From contig NZ_KV440950.1 in assembly GCF_001636405.1 (NCBI RefSeq), forward strand, positions 3,886,778-3,950,777: a DNA stretch of 64,000 bases, written 5' to 3'. Positions 45,922 through 54,142 of the stretch are shown here, piece after piece. Positions within the stretch are counted from its first letter, which is position 1, and every line of letters starts with the position of its first letter. The stretch is from Peribacillus frigoritolerans. Lineage in GTDB: Bacteria; Bacillota; Bacilli; Bacillales; DSM-1321. The notes under the pieces are model-generated. The model was not told where the DNA came from. It did no database searches and saw nothing but the letters and a program-made list of their open reading frames with translations. A program made the position numbers and the translations under genes.

Positions 45922-46647
45922 GTGGAGACCATGAATAAAGAAGCGGCATTGCATTCCATAGTTAAGGAATCGATTATCGATCTCATAAAAAATGGCGAAT
46001 ATCAAACAAATACAAAATTACCGACTGAGGCTGAATTTTGTAAAATATACGGAGTAAGCAGGACAACTGTTCGCACGGCCTTACAGCAATTGAACGTCGA
46101 AGGCTATATTTACCGTGTCCAAGGCAAAGGTACTTTCGTTTCGGAGAATAAAGTGAAGCAATTTCTTACAAGCACGGTTGAAAAATTCTCTGAGCAAGTC
46201 ACGATGCAAGGTAAAAACCCTTCAACAAAGGTCATTAGCTTAAAGGTGATTGAAGCAAATGCTACACTTGCCAAGCTTTTCAAACAAAATATTGGAGACC
46301 CCGTAAATAAACTGGAACGGATACGTTACGTGAACGACATCCCGCTTCAATATGAAATTGCCTTTCTCCCTTGGTATAAAACACCCGGGCTAAATATTGA
46401 AGCCTGTGAAAAATCACTCTTTAAAGTACTTGAAACACAATTCGATTTAAAAGTAAAAAAGACGGTCGAGCACTTGGAGTTTTCACTTGCCGACGATTCC
46501 ATTTCTGATAAATTGGAAGTTCCGAACGGTTCACCTTGTTTTTCATTGGAAACATACACATATGAGAATGATGGATCGGTTATTGAATTCTCTAAAACTC
46601 TCTTTAGAGGCGATCGTGCTCACTTTATCATCGAGCGGAACTATTGA
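45922..46647 (+). CDS. GntR-family regulator with UTRA domain
   Basis: Start GTG 45922: a perfect AGGAGG lies 7 nt before it. About 241 residues: winged helix (LPTEAEFCKIYGVSRTTVRTAL, here residues about 32-53) and a C-terminal UTRA ligand domain (KLERIRYVNDIPLQYE; FSLETYTYENDGSVIEFSKT). HutC/FarR subfamily regulators of this type bind sugar phosphates. Divergent from the PTS operon, so the inducer is probably the phosphorylated disaccharide or its product. Confidence 0.92.
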   Translation: METMNKEAALHSIVKESIIDLIKNGEYQTNTKLPTEAEFCKIYGVSRTTVRTALQQLNVEGYIYRVQGKGTFVSENKVKQFLTSTVEKFSEQVTMQGKNPSTKVISLKVIEANATLAKLFKQNIGDPVNKLERIRYVNDIPLQYEIAFLPWYKTPGLNIEACEKSLFKVLETQFDLKVKKTVEHLEFSLADDSISDKLEVPNGSPCFSLETYTYENDGSVIEFSKTLFRGDRAHFIIERNY

Positions 46648-46653
46648 AATAAG

Positions 46654-46706
46654 ACGGATGCCTCATTAATTAAGGCATCATAGTCTGTAGACAAACTCGA
46701 TTTTTT
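46654..46706 (+). terminator. Terminator region after the GntR gene
   Basis: Hairpin GATGCCT / AGGCATC (46658-46679) without T run, then AGTCTGTAGACAAACTCGA followed by seven T (46682-46707). The latter is one arm of the hairpin found complete at 49481-49512. Confidence 0.55.
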
Positions 46707-46808
46707 TAAGTGTTTGTAAGATTGGAACGTTGAATTCCCTCCAGGCACCCCCTCCAATCAACTGGAATCTTTTTTAATAAAAACTGCATGCAAACTTATT
46801 TTTCTTCT

Positions 46809-46838
46809 AGAGGCAATCATAATGATTGTCTCTTTTTG
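46809..46838 (+). terminator. Orphan hairpin terminator
   Basis: Stem AGAGGCAATCAT / ATGATTGTCTCT with five T. It lies in the gap before asnB with no gene directly upstream. The remaining 46839-47044 carries the asnB promoter; no T-box leader was seen. Confidence 0.65.
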
Positions 46839-47044
46839 TTGTGCTTCTGATACATATTTACATAATTACAAATACATTCATTTTATGAGTAAAATTGACA
46901 AATATATCATAATCACATAATCTAGAAGACTAGGAGATTCCATTCTATTTACATTGGCATTCAACTTTGTACCTATTTTTTGAAAATATTAATAAAAGTT
47001 ATTGGGAAATCTCTTACTATTAATTAATTAGGCAGGTGGATTTT

Positions 47045-48928
47045 ATGTGCGGTTTTGTTGGATGTATTCACGAATATCCGAAAGCCATAAATTCAAATAT
47101 GAAAGAAACGATTCAGAAGATGAACACGATCATTACCCATAGGGGTCCGGATGATGAAGGATATTTCTTTGATGAATTTGTGAATTTTGGATTTAGGAGA
47201 TTAAGCATAATCGATATAGATAATGGAAACCAACCCCTTTCATATGAAAATGAAAGATATTGGATCATTTTCAATGGCGAAATCTATAATTATATTGAAC
47301 TAAGAAAAGAACTCATTGATGAAGGATATGAGTTTACGACAGATTCTGATACGGAAGTGATATTGGCCCTCTTTAGTAGCCAAAAAGAGCAAACTGTCCA
47401 GAAATTGCGAGGCATGTTCTCTTTTGTCATTTGGGATAAAATCGAGCTAAAGCTTTTTGGTGCAAGGGACCACTTTGGAATCAAGCCTTTTTTCTATTGT
47501 GAGCAAGATGATGTTACTTATTTTGCATCAGAAAAAAAGAGTATTTTGACAGCCATGAATGACGAGCTGGATGTGAATTCATTACAGCATTTTCTCAGTT
47601 TTCAATATGTTCCCGAACCATCGACTCTATCCAAGAATATTGAAAAGTTATTACCTGGACATTACTTCATTAAAGAACCAGGAAAGAAAATGGATATAAA
47701 AAGGTTCTGGAAACCTATTTTTCACCCTTCCAATATAGACGATTCAAAGGTCCTAAAAGAAATACAAGACACTCTGATGGATTCCGTAAACGTCCATATG
47801 AGAAGTGATGTTCCAGTTGGATCTTTTTTATCGGGCGGGATTGATTCATCATTTATCTGCTCCATCGCAAAAGAGATTAACCCTAAGATCAAAACTTTTT
47901 CTGTTGGGTTCGAAAGAGATGGATATAGTGAAATAAACGTTGCACAGGAAACAGCAGCCGCACTGAATGTAGAAAATATAAGTTATATCATTAGTCCTAA
48001 AGAATTCTTGGCGGAACTGCCGAAGATCATCTGGCATATGGATGACCCTTTAGCGGACCCCGCTGCCGTCCCACTATATTTTGTCGCCCGGGAAGCTAAA
48101 AAACACGTCAAAGTCGCTTTGTCCGGTGAGGGGGCAGATGAGTTATTCGGCGGATATAATATATACCGGGAGCCCCATTCCCTGCGCATGTTTTCCTATT
48201 TTCCAACACCATTGAACAAAGTGTTGAAGGCGATTTCCTCTGTTTTGCCAGAAGGTGTTAGAGGAAAGAGTTTTATAGAGCGTGGAGTGACACCTTTAGA
48301 AAACCGATATATCGGGAACGCAAACATATTCGGCGAGAAAGAGAAAAAACGACTACTTGTGAATTATCTCAACGGGCTAGAAAATGAGAAAGTGACAAAT
48401 CCCATCTATTCAAGTTCTTTAGGGTATGATCCTATAACCCAAATGCAAAACATTGATATTCAAACTTGGCTAAAAGGTGATATTTTATTGAAGGCAGATA
48501 AAATGTCCATGGCGAATTCTTTAGAGGTGAGAGTTCCATTTTTGGATAAATGCGTTTTCAATACGGCTTCAAAACTTAATATGGATCAAAAAGTGAGAAA
48601 TGGAACGACCAAATACATGCTCCGAAAAGCTGCCCGCGGGATAGTGCCGGAACATGTATGGAGCAGAAAAAAGCTAGGCTTTCCTGTTCCGATACGACAT
48701 TGGCTGAAGGATGAGTTACACGATTGGGCTGTAAGGTTAATCCAGGAAAGCCCGACTGACTACCTTTTTAATAAAGCGCAAATTATAGAATTACTTGAAA
48801 ACCATGTAAATAATAAAGCGGACAACAGCCGGAAGCTCTGGACCATTTTGACGTTTATGACTTGGCATAAAATTTATATAGAAAAACGATATGAGCCCCA
48901 AAAGAATTTACAATCCGCTTTATATTAA
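47045..48928 (+). CDS. asnB: Asparagine synthetase, glutamine-hydrolysing
   Basis: Start ATG 47045 gives the obligatory N-terminal Cys (MCGFVG); AGGTGG lies 8 nt before. About 627 residues: class II glutaminase domain (RLSIIDIDNGNQP, NGEIYNY, SDTEV) and the ATP pyrophosphatase domain (SGGIDSS near 262, then ALSGEGADELFGGYN). Makes asparagine from aspartate, ATP and glutamine. Its last codons and terminator are duplicated 3.1 kb downstream. Confidence 0.95.
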   Translation: MCGFVGCIHEYPKAINSNMKETIQKMNTIITHRGPDDEGYFFDEFVNFGFRRLSIIDIDNGNQPLSYENERYWIIFNGEIYNYIELRKELIDEGYEFTTDSDTEVILALFSSQKEQTVQKLRGMFSFVIWDKIELKLFGARDHFGIKPFFYCEQDDVTYFASEKKSILTAMNDELDVNSLQHFLSFQYVPEPSTLSKNIEKLLPGHYFIKEPGKKMDIKRFWKPIFHPSNIDDSKVLKEIQDTLMDSVNVHMRSDVPVGSFLSGGIDSSFICSIAKEINPKIKTFSVGFERDGYSEINVAQETAAALNVENISYIISPKEFLAELPKIIWHMDDPLADPAAVPLYFVAREAKKHVKVALSGEGADELFGGYNIYREPHSLRMFSYFPTPLNKVLKAISSVLPEGVRGKSFIERGVTPLENRYIGNANIFGEKEKKRLLVNYLNGLENEKVTNPIYSSSLGYDPITQMQNIDIQTWLKGDILLKADKMSMANSLEVRVPFLDKCVFNTASKLNMDQKVRNGTTKYMLRKAARGIVPEHVWSRKKLGFPVPIRHWLKDELHDWAVRLIQESPTDYLFNKAQIIELLENHVNNKADNSRKLWTILTFMTWHKIYIEKRYEPQKNLQSALY

Positions 48929-48987
48929 ACACCTTTATTGGCTTCACTCTTTGCACCCAAGCACCCATGAAAGATTGCTTGGGTTTT
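48907..48987 (+). repeat. asnB 3' end and terminator, copy 1
   Basis: Covers the last codons of asnB (CAATCCGCTTTATATTAA) and the terminator CCCAAGCA / TGCTTGGG with six T. About 81 bp, repeated in the same orientation at 52035-52115 with about five differences. Confidence 0.85.
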
Positions 48988-49020
48988 TTCAATATTCACT
49001 TTTTTATCATCAGTTTTTCG

Positions 49021-49172
49021 ATGCAATCCCGATTATTAAGGGTGATTCAGGAAAAAGAGATTAGGAGAATGACATATCTAAGATTATCCCAATTAACCTA
49101 CTCATTATTTCTGCGACGAAAAATATTGAAGAACAAACGAAAGGACAAACGTTCAGAAATGATTTATATTAG
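49021..49172 (+). pseudogene. Sigma-54 activator AAA+ domain fragment, frameshifted
   Basis: Frame one reads MQSRLLRVIQEKEIRRM and frame two then reads KIIPINLLIISATKN and FRNDLY. Together they match the central part of RocR/BkdR-type enhancer-binding proteins (QxRLLRVIQEKEIRR ... IPINVRIISATNK ... FREDLYYRL). One shift near 49070, no start and no remaining domains. A dead internal fragment placed right after the asnB terminator. Confidence 0.7.
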
Positions 49173-49638
49173 CTAAAATTTGCTGAACCCCTCCATTCCG
49201 TCTCTAAGTCAAAGAAGCGAGGGCATACCTCTCTTTATCCATCATTACATAAAAACGGAAAATCGATAAAAGAGGAGCAATAATCTCTGATGGGTAGGCT
49301 AAAAAGGGCTGAGTGGGAATTCTCCATCCTCTCTGTAATACGTTAACTTTAAGAATAGTTCGTTGAATAGTTCTCGATTCCCGAATTGATGAAAATTCAC
49401 TATAATTCCTCGTACACACAGCAGTAAAGGCTGAATGATCTATGGCACCACTAATTGCAAAAGTACAAGGAACATAAAAATAGACAAACTCGATTTTCAT
49501 CGAGTTTGTCTACAGTCTGAAATCTCTTCTTATTATAGTTGGCTTGCAATCAAAAACAAGTTTATAATTTATAGATTATATTTTTATTAAAGATTAGATT
49601 AAATAAAACTGCATTAGAGTAGCTGTTTCTCTCTTCGG
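49173..49638. other. Intergenic with a perfect hairpin
   Basis: No recognised gene, although a 98-codon frame is open on the minus strand (49204-49500). TAGACAAACTCGAT and its exact inverse form a 14-bp stem with loop TTTC at 49481-49512. One arm of the same hairpin, with flanking bases, also occurs at 46682-46700. Confidence 0.5.
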
Positions 49639-50063
49639 TTATCTCGGTTTAATTTCGAATATTTCTTCTACCTTTACCGATATCTCATTCGTTTTCTCTA
49701 GAGAAGTGGATGGCGGCAACTGAATGGACGTCGTCACCGTTTTGGTACCTTCATTCGGAATAAATGTAAAGCCAAATGACGGAATGGCGAATGATTCAAC
49801 AAGAATTACGGCTGAACTGATTAAAATATAAATTAGTGATTCAATATTTAACCATCAAATGCCATACCCTCTATGAATTGCCCTTTCACTTTCTTCTGGC
49901 GTCTCTCTTTAGAATGCAAATTTGGCTAAAACCGGAACAATTGTAATCGCGACCAAAAGTGAGAAAAAAATAATTAGGGCAAACGGTAAATAGAACTTTT
50001 CAGTAATGCCACCCACAAACCAATTGGAAGGAACACAACAACTGTTGTAATCGTTGATGAAAT
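49639..50063 (-). pseudogene. RND efflux pump (SwrC-type) internal fragment
   Basis: The minus strand reads STITTVVVFLPIGL, then a membrane stretch with ITIVPVLAKFAF, then after stops and shifts FTFIPNEGTKTVTTSIQLPP and STSLEKTNEISVKVEEIF. This is the end of the first transmembrane half and the start of the second periplasmic loop of an AcrB/SwrC-like transporter. At least two stops or shifts; both ends are missing. It abuts the hydrolase gene. Confidence 0.7.
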
Positions 50064-50067
50064 TTAC

Positions 50068-50802
50068 TTATTCCCCATTCTGTTCAAGCCATTTTTTTGT
50101 GACAGCTATCATTTCCTCTTGTTGTTTCTTAGCTGAGATAGTCGCTTCATTATCTCCCTTTTGCTTTCCGTATACACCAAATTGACCGTGGTTCCCCCCC
50201 GCTATCTTATGCATGTTTGCCTCTTTAGATAGTAAGTGCTTTGTCTTCATAATCTTCTCTACTGTAGATAGCCCATCATATTCTGCATATAACGATAGCA
50301 TAGGAACTTTCATTTTTGAAAAGTCATTCGAGTCACTGGGATATGAACCGAGGAGGATAATCCCTTCCACCTCTTTTGGATTTTCATAAGCATATGCGGT
50401 GGCGGCCACTCCTCCTAACGAATGACCAGCAACGTACCATTTCTCCACTGCTGGATATGCATCTTTAGCTTCCGTCGCTTTATTTTTATCAAACATAGCG
50501 AAATTGAACCTTACATCTGGGATAACGACTGTATATCCCGCTTTCGCTAATTCTTTTGCATAATAACCGTATGCTTCGGGCTCAACCTTAGCACCTGGAT
50601 ACAGGACAATGCCCACTTTCTTGTTTTTTGTTGGTTCGAATGTGACAAACCCATTTTCCTTTTTTATATCCCCCTTTCCAACTAACGCATACAATTCATC
50701 TGATGGTTTGTATGTTTGTTCTGACCATATATAAAAGCCGCCGAAAGCGATAATCATTAATAGAATTATACTAATGAGAATATATTTCATAACTTTCTTC
50801 AT
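50068..50802 (-). CDS. Membrane-anchored alpha/beta hydrolase
   Basis: About 244 residues from ATG 50802 (MKKVMKYILISIILL); GTGGGG lies 6 nt before it. One N-terminal membrane anchor, then a hydrolase domain: GIVLYPGAKVEPEAYG, nucleophile elbow GHSLGG with Ser, YAEYDGL (acid) and GGNHGQFG (His). Resembles short-chain lipase/esterase-like proteins facing outside. Substrate unknown. Confidence 0.85.
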   Translation of the reverse strand: MKKVMKYILISIILLMIIAFGGFYIWSEQTYKPSDELYALVGKGDIKKENGFVTFEPTKNKKVGIVLYPGAKVEPEAYGYYAKELAKAGYTVVIPDVRFNFAMFDKNKATEAKDAYPAVEKWYVAGHSLGGVAATAYAYENPKEVEGIILLGSYPSDSNDFSKMKVPMLSLYAEYDGLSTVEKIMKTKHLLSKEANMHKIAGGNHGQFGVYGKQKGDNEATISAKKQQEEMIAVTKKWLEQNGE

Positions 50803-51285
50803 TTTATACCCCACTATCCCTAAAATTTATTTCTAAGTACTTTTTCTAACGCACATAGATACTGGTATTGCTCTTCATTTTCTTTTGGGCTATATAAAAC
50901 GAACATTACATCTAACTTCCTTCTCTTTTGAATATTTTTTATCATTTTCCTCATGTAGACGGATAAGTCATCTCTACTTAATCTAAAAAAGAAACAAGGC
51001 GCGAAAGAAGCTGGTTACCACGTATTTCAATAGTTGCTTAACAGTAATATCGCTATTTATGGGTTTGACAATGCTTCCATCCTTGTTTAAATATAAAGTT
51101 TCTTATGGAGACCTTTGATACTTTATAAAAACCACATATAAAGCCTACCTATTATATTCTCCGAATAGGTATTTCCAATCTTTCCTGAATATGAATTTCA
51201 CAATAAACTAAAATTATATTTAAAAGGGCACTTTTATGTTTTGTTCTATTATAGTACGGAAAAAACAATATAGGGGGTGATGTAG
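50803..51285. other. Intergenic with an unrecognised open fragment
   Basis: The minus strand of 50824-50990 is open and reads about 46 codons from an ATG (MRKMIKNIQKRRKLD, ending LEKVLRNKF). No ribosome site, no family recognised; possibly a gene remnant. The remainder holds the promoter of the next plus-strand gene. Confidence 0.3.
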
Positions 51286-51942
51286 TTGGATACTATTTTA
51301 TATTTTTGTTATTCAATCGTTTATATGATCCTTTTTATCATGGGAATGGCGTTACTTCGACAGGACCGCAAACTCTTCTCGTATTCAAGCTTTATTCTTC
51401 TAGTTACTTTCGGGCTTATCGTGGATAACTTAATTATTGCCTCGGGAAAGTTCATTGGTGATGGCCCTTTGTTAAACTTATTAAATGCATTACGTTTCTG
51501 GAGTCATGGATTTATCACTCCCACATTGATCTTGTTTGGATGGGGAATGGCAAAAAGGATACATATTCCTTTTACAAAAAAAACGATAGCACCCTACTTT
51601 TTCCTTTTCCTTACAGCTGGGCTTATCATCTATGAATTTATTAAAAATATGCATAAGACATTTGTACCAATCTACGAGTATGGAGTTTTAAGATATGTTA
51701 GTGAGGAATCTTCGGGCCCACCTTTAATGGTGCTTATTGTCACCTTTATATTATTGGTGATTAGCATCTACACATTTATAAGAACACGTTGGATTTGGAT
51801 GCTTTTAGGGGTTATAGTCATGATAGTTGGAAGTGCCATTCCTATTCCCATAGAAAGTTCGGCTGTTACCAATGCATTTGAATTAATTTTTTTATGTTCA
51901 CTATGGCTTACAAACTATAAACTGGAACCTCGCTCTTCATAG
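51286..51942 (+). CDS. Multi-span membrane protein, unknown
   Basis: 218 residues from TTG 51286, with GGGGGTGATG about 5 nt before. Six or seven hydrophobic segments spread over the whole length and a short polar tail. No signature recognised. The second copy of the asnB terminator lies 90 bp downstream in the right orientation to end this gene. Confidence 0.65.
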   Translation: MDTILYFCYSIVYMILFIMGMALLRQDRKLFSYSSFILLVTFGLIVDNLIIASGKFIGDGPLLNLLNALRFWSHGFITPTLILFGWGMAKRIHIPFTKKTIAPYFFLFLTAGLIIYEFIKNMHKTFVPIYEYGVLRYVSEESSGPPLMVLIVTFILLVISIYTFIRTRWIWMLLGVIVMIVGSAIPIPIESSAVTNAFELIFLCSLWLTNYKLEPRSS

Positions 51943-52034
51943 ACAAAGTGATTCATCCTTAGAAATAAAAGGGCATAAAATTTAAAGATAAAAAATGGAA
52001 TAGGAGCATGCAAAAAGAAAAAAGTAATAAGGAT

Positions 52035-52115
52035 TTTACAATCCGCTTTAAATTAAGCGCCTTTATTGGCTTCACTCTTTGCACCCAAGCATCCATGAAA
52101 GATTGCTTGGGTGTT
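52035..52115 (+). repeat. asnB 3' end and terminator, copy 2
   Basis: Same 81 bp as 48907-48987, including a stretch matching the last asnB codons but with no asnB upstream. The hairpin and T run (TTGGGTGTTTTT) are intact. Confidence 0.85.
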
Positions 52116-52141
52116 TTTATCACCGAAAAACGAATATCCAT

Positions 52142-52771
52142 TCAATATAACAAATGGTATATGACGAATTTCTCAAAAGGATTAGATTCAGTCAAGCCAG
52201 GTAACATCACTTCGTTTTTCAGCTCGAAGGCAGTTTGATTTTCGAGGAAAAAAATATAATCCTGTGAAGCATAATATAATATCAGTTCGATTTGGCGCGG
52301 TTCTTTTTCAAAGGATAGCAAAATGTTATTGATGATTTTCATGAAAATCTGTACCGAGAACGGATTAAAGAAATAAAAATGATTGTCTTTCGTATCAATA
52401 TCATATTCTTCTGCCAAGCAACAGTGGAATTCTATATCGTTATTGTCGTTTTTCCTTTTTTTCATGTAGCCATTCAGATTCTCGATCGCTTCTTTATAGA
52501 AATTTTCATTCATTTCCACGCCAACCACAGATGATTGATAGAAGTGATGGATCAAAAAATTCAAGCGTCCTTTACCGCATCCAAAATCCACAATGCGATC
52601 ATTTCTTTTCAGTGGATATTCTTTGAATAACTGTTCCAATGCGCTGTATGGCGTGGGTTCATATCGATGATAATGCAAAGAATCATTGAATTTTTTTTGT
52701 TCACCTTCCGTCCTGATGTTCAGCATTTCATCATAATTTTTTACTTCCATTGTTATATACACCTGCTTCAT
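52142..52771 (-). CDS. Class I SAM-dependent methyltransferase
   Basis: 209 residues. Motif I VDFGCGKGRLNF near 61-72 and the acidic loop GVEMNENF near 84 bind S-adenosylmethionine; YFFNPFS near 130 stands at the motif IV position (NPP-like). Substrate unknown. The stop lies only 27 bp from the duplicated asnB terminator. Confidence 0.82.
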   Translation of the reverse strand: MKQVYITMEVKNYDEMLNIRTEGEQKKFNDSLHYHRYEPTPYSALEQLFKEYPLKRNDRIVDFGCGKGRLNFLIHHFYQSSVVGVEMNENFYKEAIENLNGYMKKRKNDNNDIEFHCCLAEEYDIDTKDNHFYFFNPFSVQIFMKIINNILLSFEKEPRQIELILYYASQDYIFFLENQTAFELKNEVMLPGLTESNPFEKFVIYHLLY

Positions 52772-52804
52772 GTTTTTTAATAAAGGGCGTGGAATTTGCT
52801 CTCG

Positions 52805-53585
52805 TTACATAATCATTAAATTCAGAGATGCTTGGGTTAAATGACCGCCTTCCACTTGGATCGTCTGACCTGTAATGAATTTGGACTCTTCAGATGAAAG
52901 GAATGGTACGGTATAACCGATATCATCCGCTTCACCATGATATGGCAATGCATTGAATTTGCCAAAAATATCGAGTACGGCCTGAGGCATATTATTTTTC
53001 GCTGCAGGAGTTAATATGAGACCTGGTGCCACTCCATTACAACGAATATGATCTTTACCATACTGTGCAACGGTATAACGAGTCAAATTTACTACCCCCG
53101 CTTTGGACGCACCATATGCGGATCGTACGAGTCACCTGTAAATCCGGCCATTGAGTCCGTATTGATAATCGAACCTCCTCCAGCTTTAATCATGTGAGGA
53201 ATCGCAAACCTGCTTCCTAATAGCACACTTTTTAAATTCACGTCCATAAGTCGATCCCATTCTTCCAAATCTAAGTTCACGACATCCAGATCACTATGCA
53301 GGTTAGTTAAACTCACATTATTAACGAGTACCGTAACCGTTCCATATTGTTCAATGGTAAAGTCGACTGCTGCCTGGATGGAGTCTGCTTGTCCAGCATC
53401 CAAAAATACTCCAGCTGCTTCCCCACCTTGTTTTTTAATGTTTTCGGCCGCTTCTTTTGCTCCTGCTTATTAAAATCAGCAATCACGACTTTTGCGCTTT
53501 CTATAGCCATTAGTGTCGATATGGATAACCCAATGCCTGAAGCTCCACCTGTCACTAATGCTACTTTACCTTGTACTCTTCCCAT
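52805..53585 (-). pseudogene. Short-chain dehydrogenase/reductase, two frameshifts
   Basis: From ATG 53585 (AGGTGG 6 nt before) MGRVQGKVALVTGGASGIG gives the cofactor motif TGGASGIG. A one-base deletion near 53460 shifts the frame; the body continues as FLDAGQADS, VLVNNVS and GGSIINTDSM. A second deletion near 53110, just before the catalytic YGASKAG, shifts again to NLTRYTVAQYG through the normal end. All catalytic residues are encoded. A recent pseudogene or two sequencing errors. Confidence 0.85.
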
Positions 53586-53738
53586 GATAAACCACCTGCG
53601 CTTCAAAATGTGAATAGTTTTGCTTTATTTATCATGACTAACAGTACAAGAATATAACGCATATAAAGTTATTACAAATAATTATACCTATAGTATAATT
53701 TCATAAAATGCAATGTGGTAAATTTTGTACCAATACAG

Positions 53739-53777
53739 AAAAAAGCTGAAGCACCCAGAAGTGCTTCAGCTTTTTTT
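53739..53777. terminator. Terminator of the OPT-PqqD unit
   Basis: AAAAAAGCTGAAGCAC / GTGCTTCAGCTTTTTTT, near-perfect 16-bp stem with T runs on both strands. Confidence 0.9.
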
Positions 53778-54142
53778 CATTTTTCTTCTTCATCATCCCA
53801 TATGATCCAATCATGAACCTCTAGAATTTCCAGGAATTTCATCAACCTGGGTAAGGCTGGTTCCGCTTCCTCACCAAAATGTTCACTCATCGCATCAGAG
53901 ATCTGATTTACATTCCTTTGGAACTCCATCTGTTTAATGGCATATGCTCCAAACTTATCAAGCTTGATTTTACGGACTGATGGCTGTTTAAAGAAACGAA
54001 TGGTCATTCGTTCCACAAAATTGGTCCTTTGAATGACCAAAAAAGTTGCTTCCGAAGATTCTTGCACCATAGTGACGCGTCTTTCCAAAAGGGGAACCAT
54101 GGTTAACAGGTTCCTCTTTTTTGATTGGCGTTTACGAAGCAT
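53777..54142 (-). CDS. PqqD-like (RiPP recognition element) protein
   Basis: 121 residues. The C-terminal 80 residues (KLDKFGAYAIKQMEFQRN, then ISDAMSEHFGEEAEPALPRL and FLEILEVHDWI) follow the PqqD pattern, a winged-helix fold that binds leader peptides in RiPP pathways. Here no radical-SAM enzyme or precursor is near; instead the gene overlaps the end of an oligopeptide transporter gene by 11 bp. A role in peptide binding for the transporter is a guess. Confidence 0.65.
   Translation of the reverse strand: MLRKRQSKKRNLLTMVPLLERRVTMVQESSEATFLVIQRTNFVERMTIRFFKQPSVRKIKLDKFGAYAIKQMEFQRNVNQISDAMSEHFGEEAEPALPRLMKFLEILEVHDWIIWDDEEEK

Noticed and set aside
46839..47044. T-box leader before asnB
   Set aside because: No conserved T-box sequence or specifier-type stem recognised.
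49204..49500. 98-codon minus-strand frame
   Set aside because: No ribosome site, starts inside a hairpin and has no recognisable family; described as part of the gap instead.
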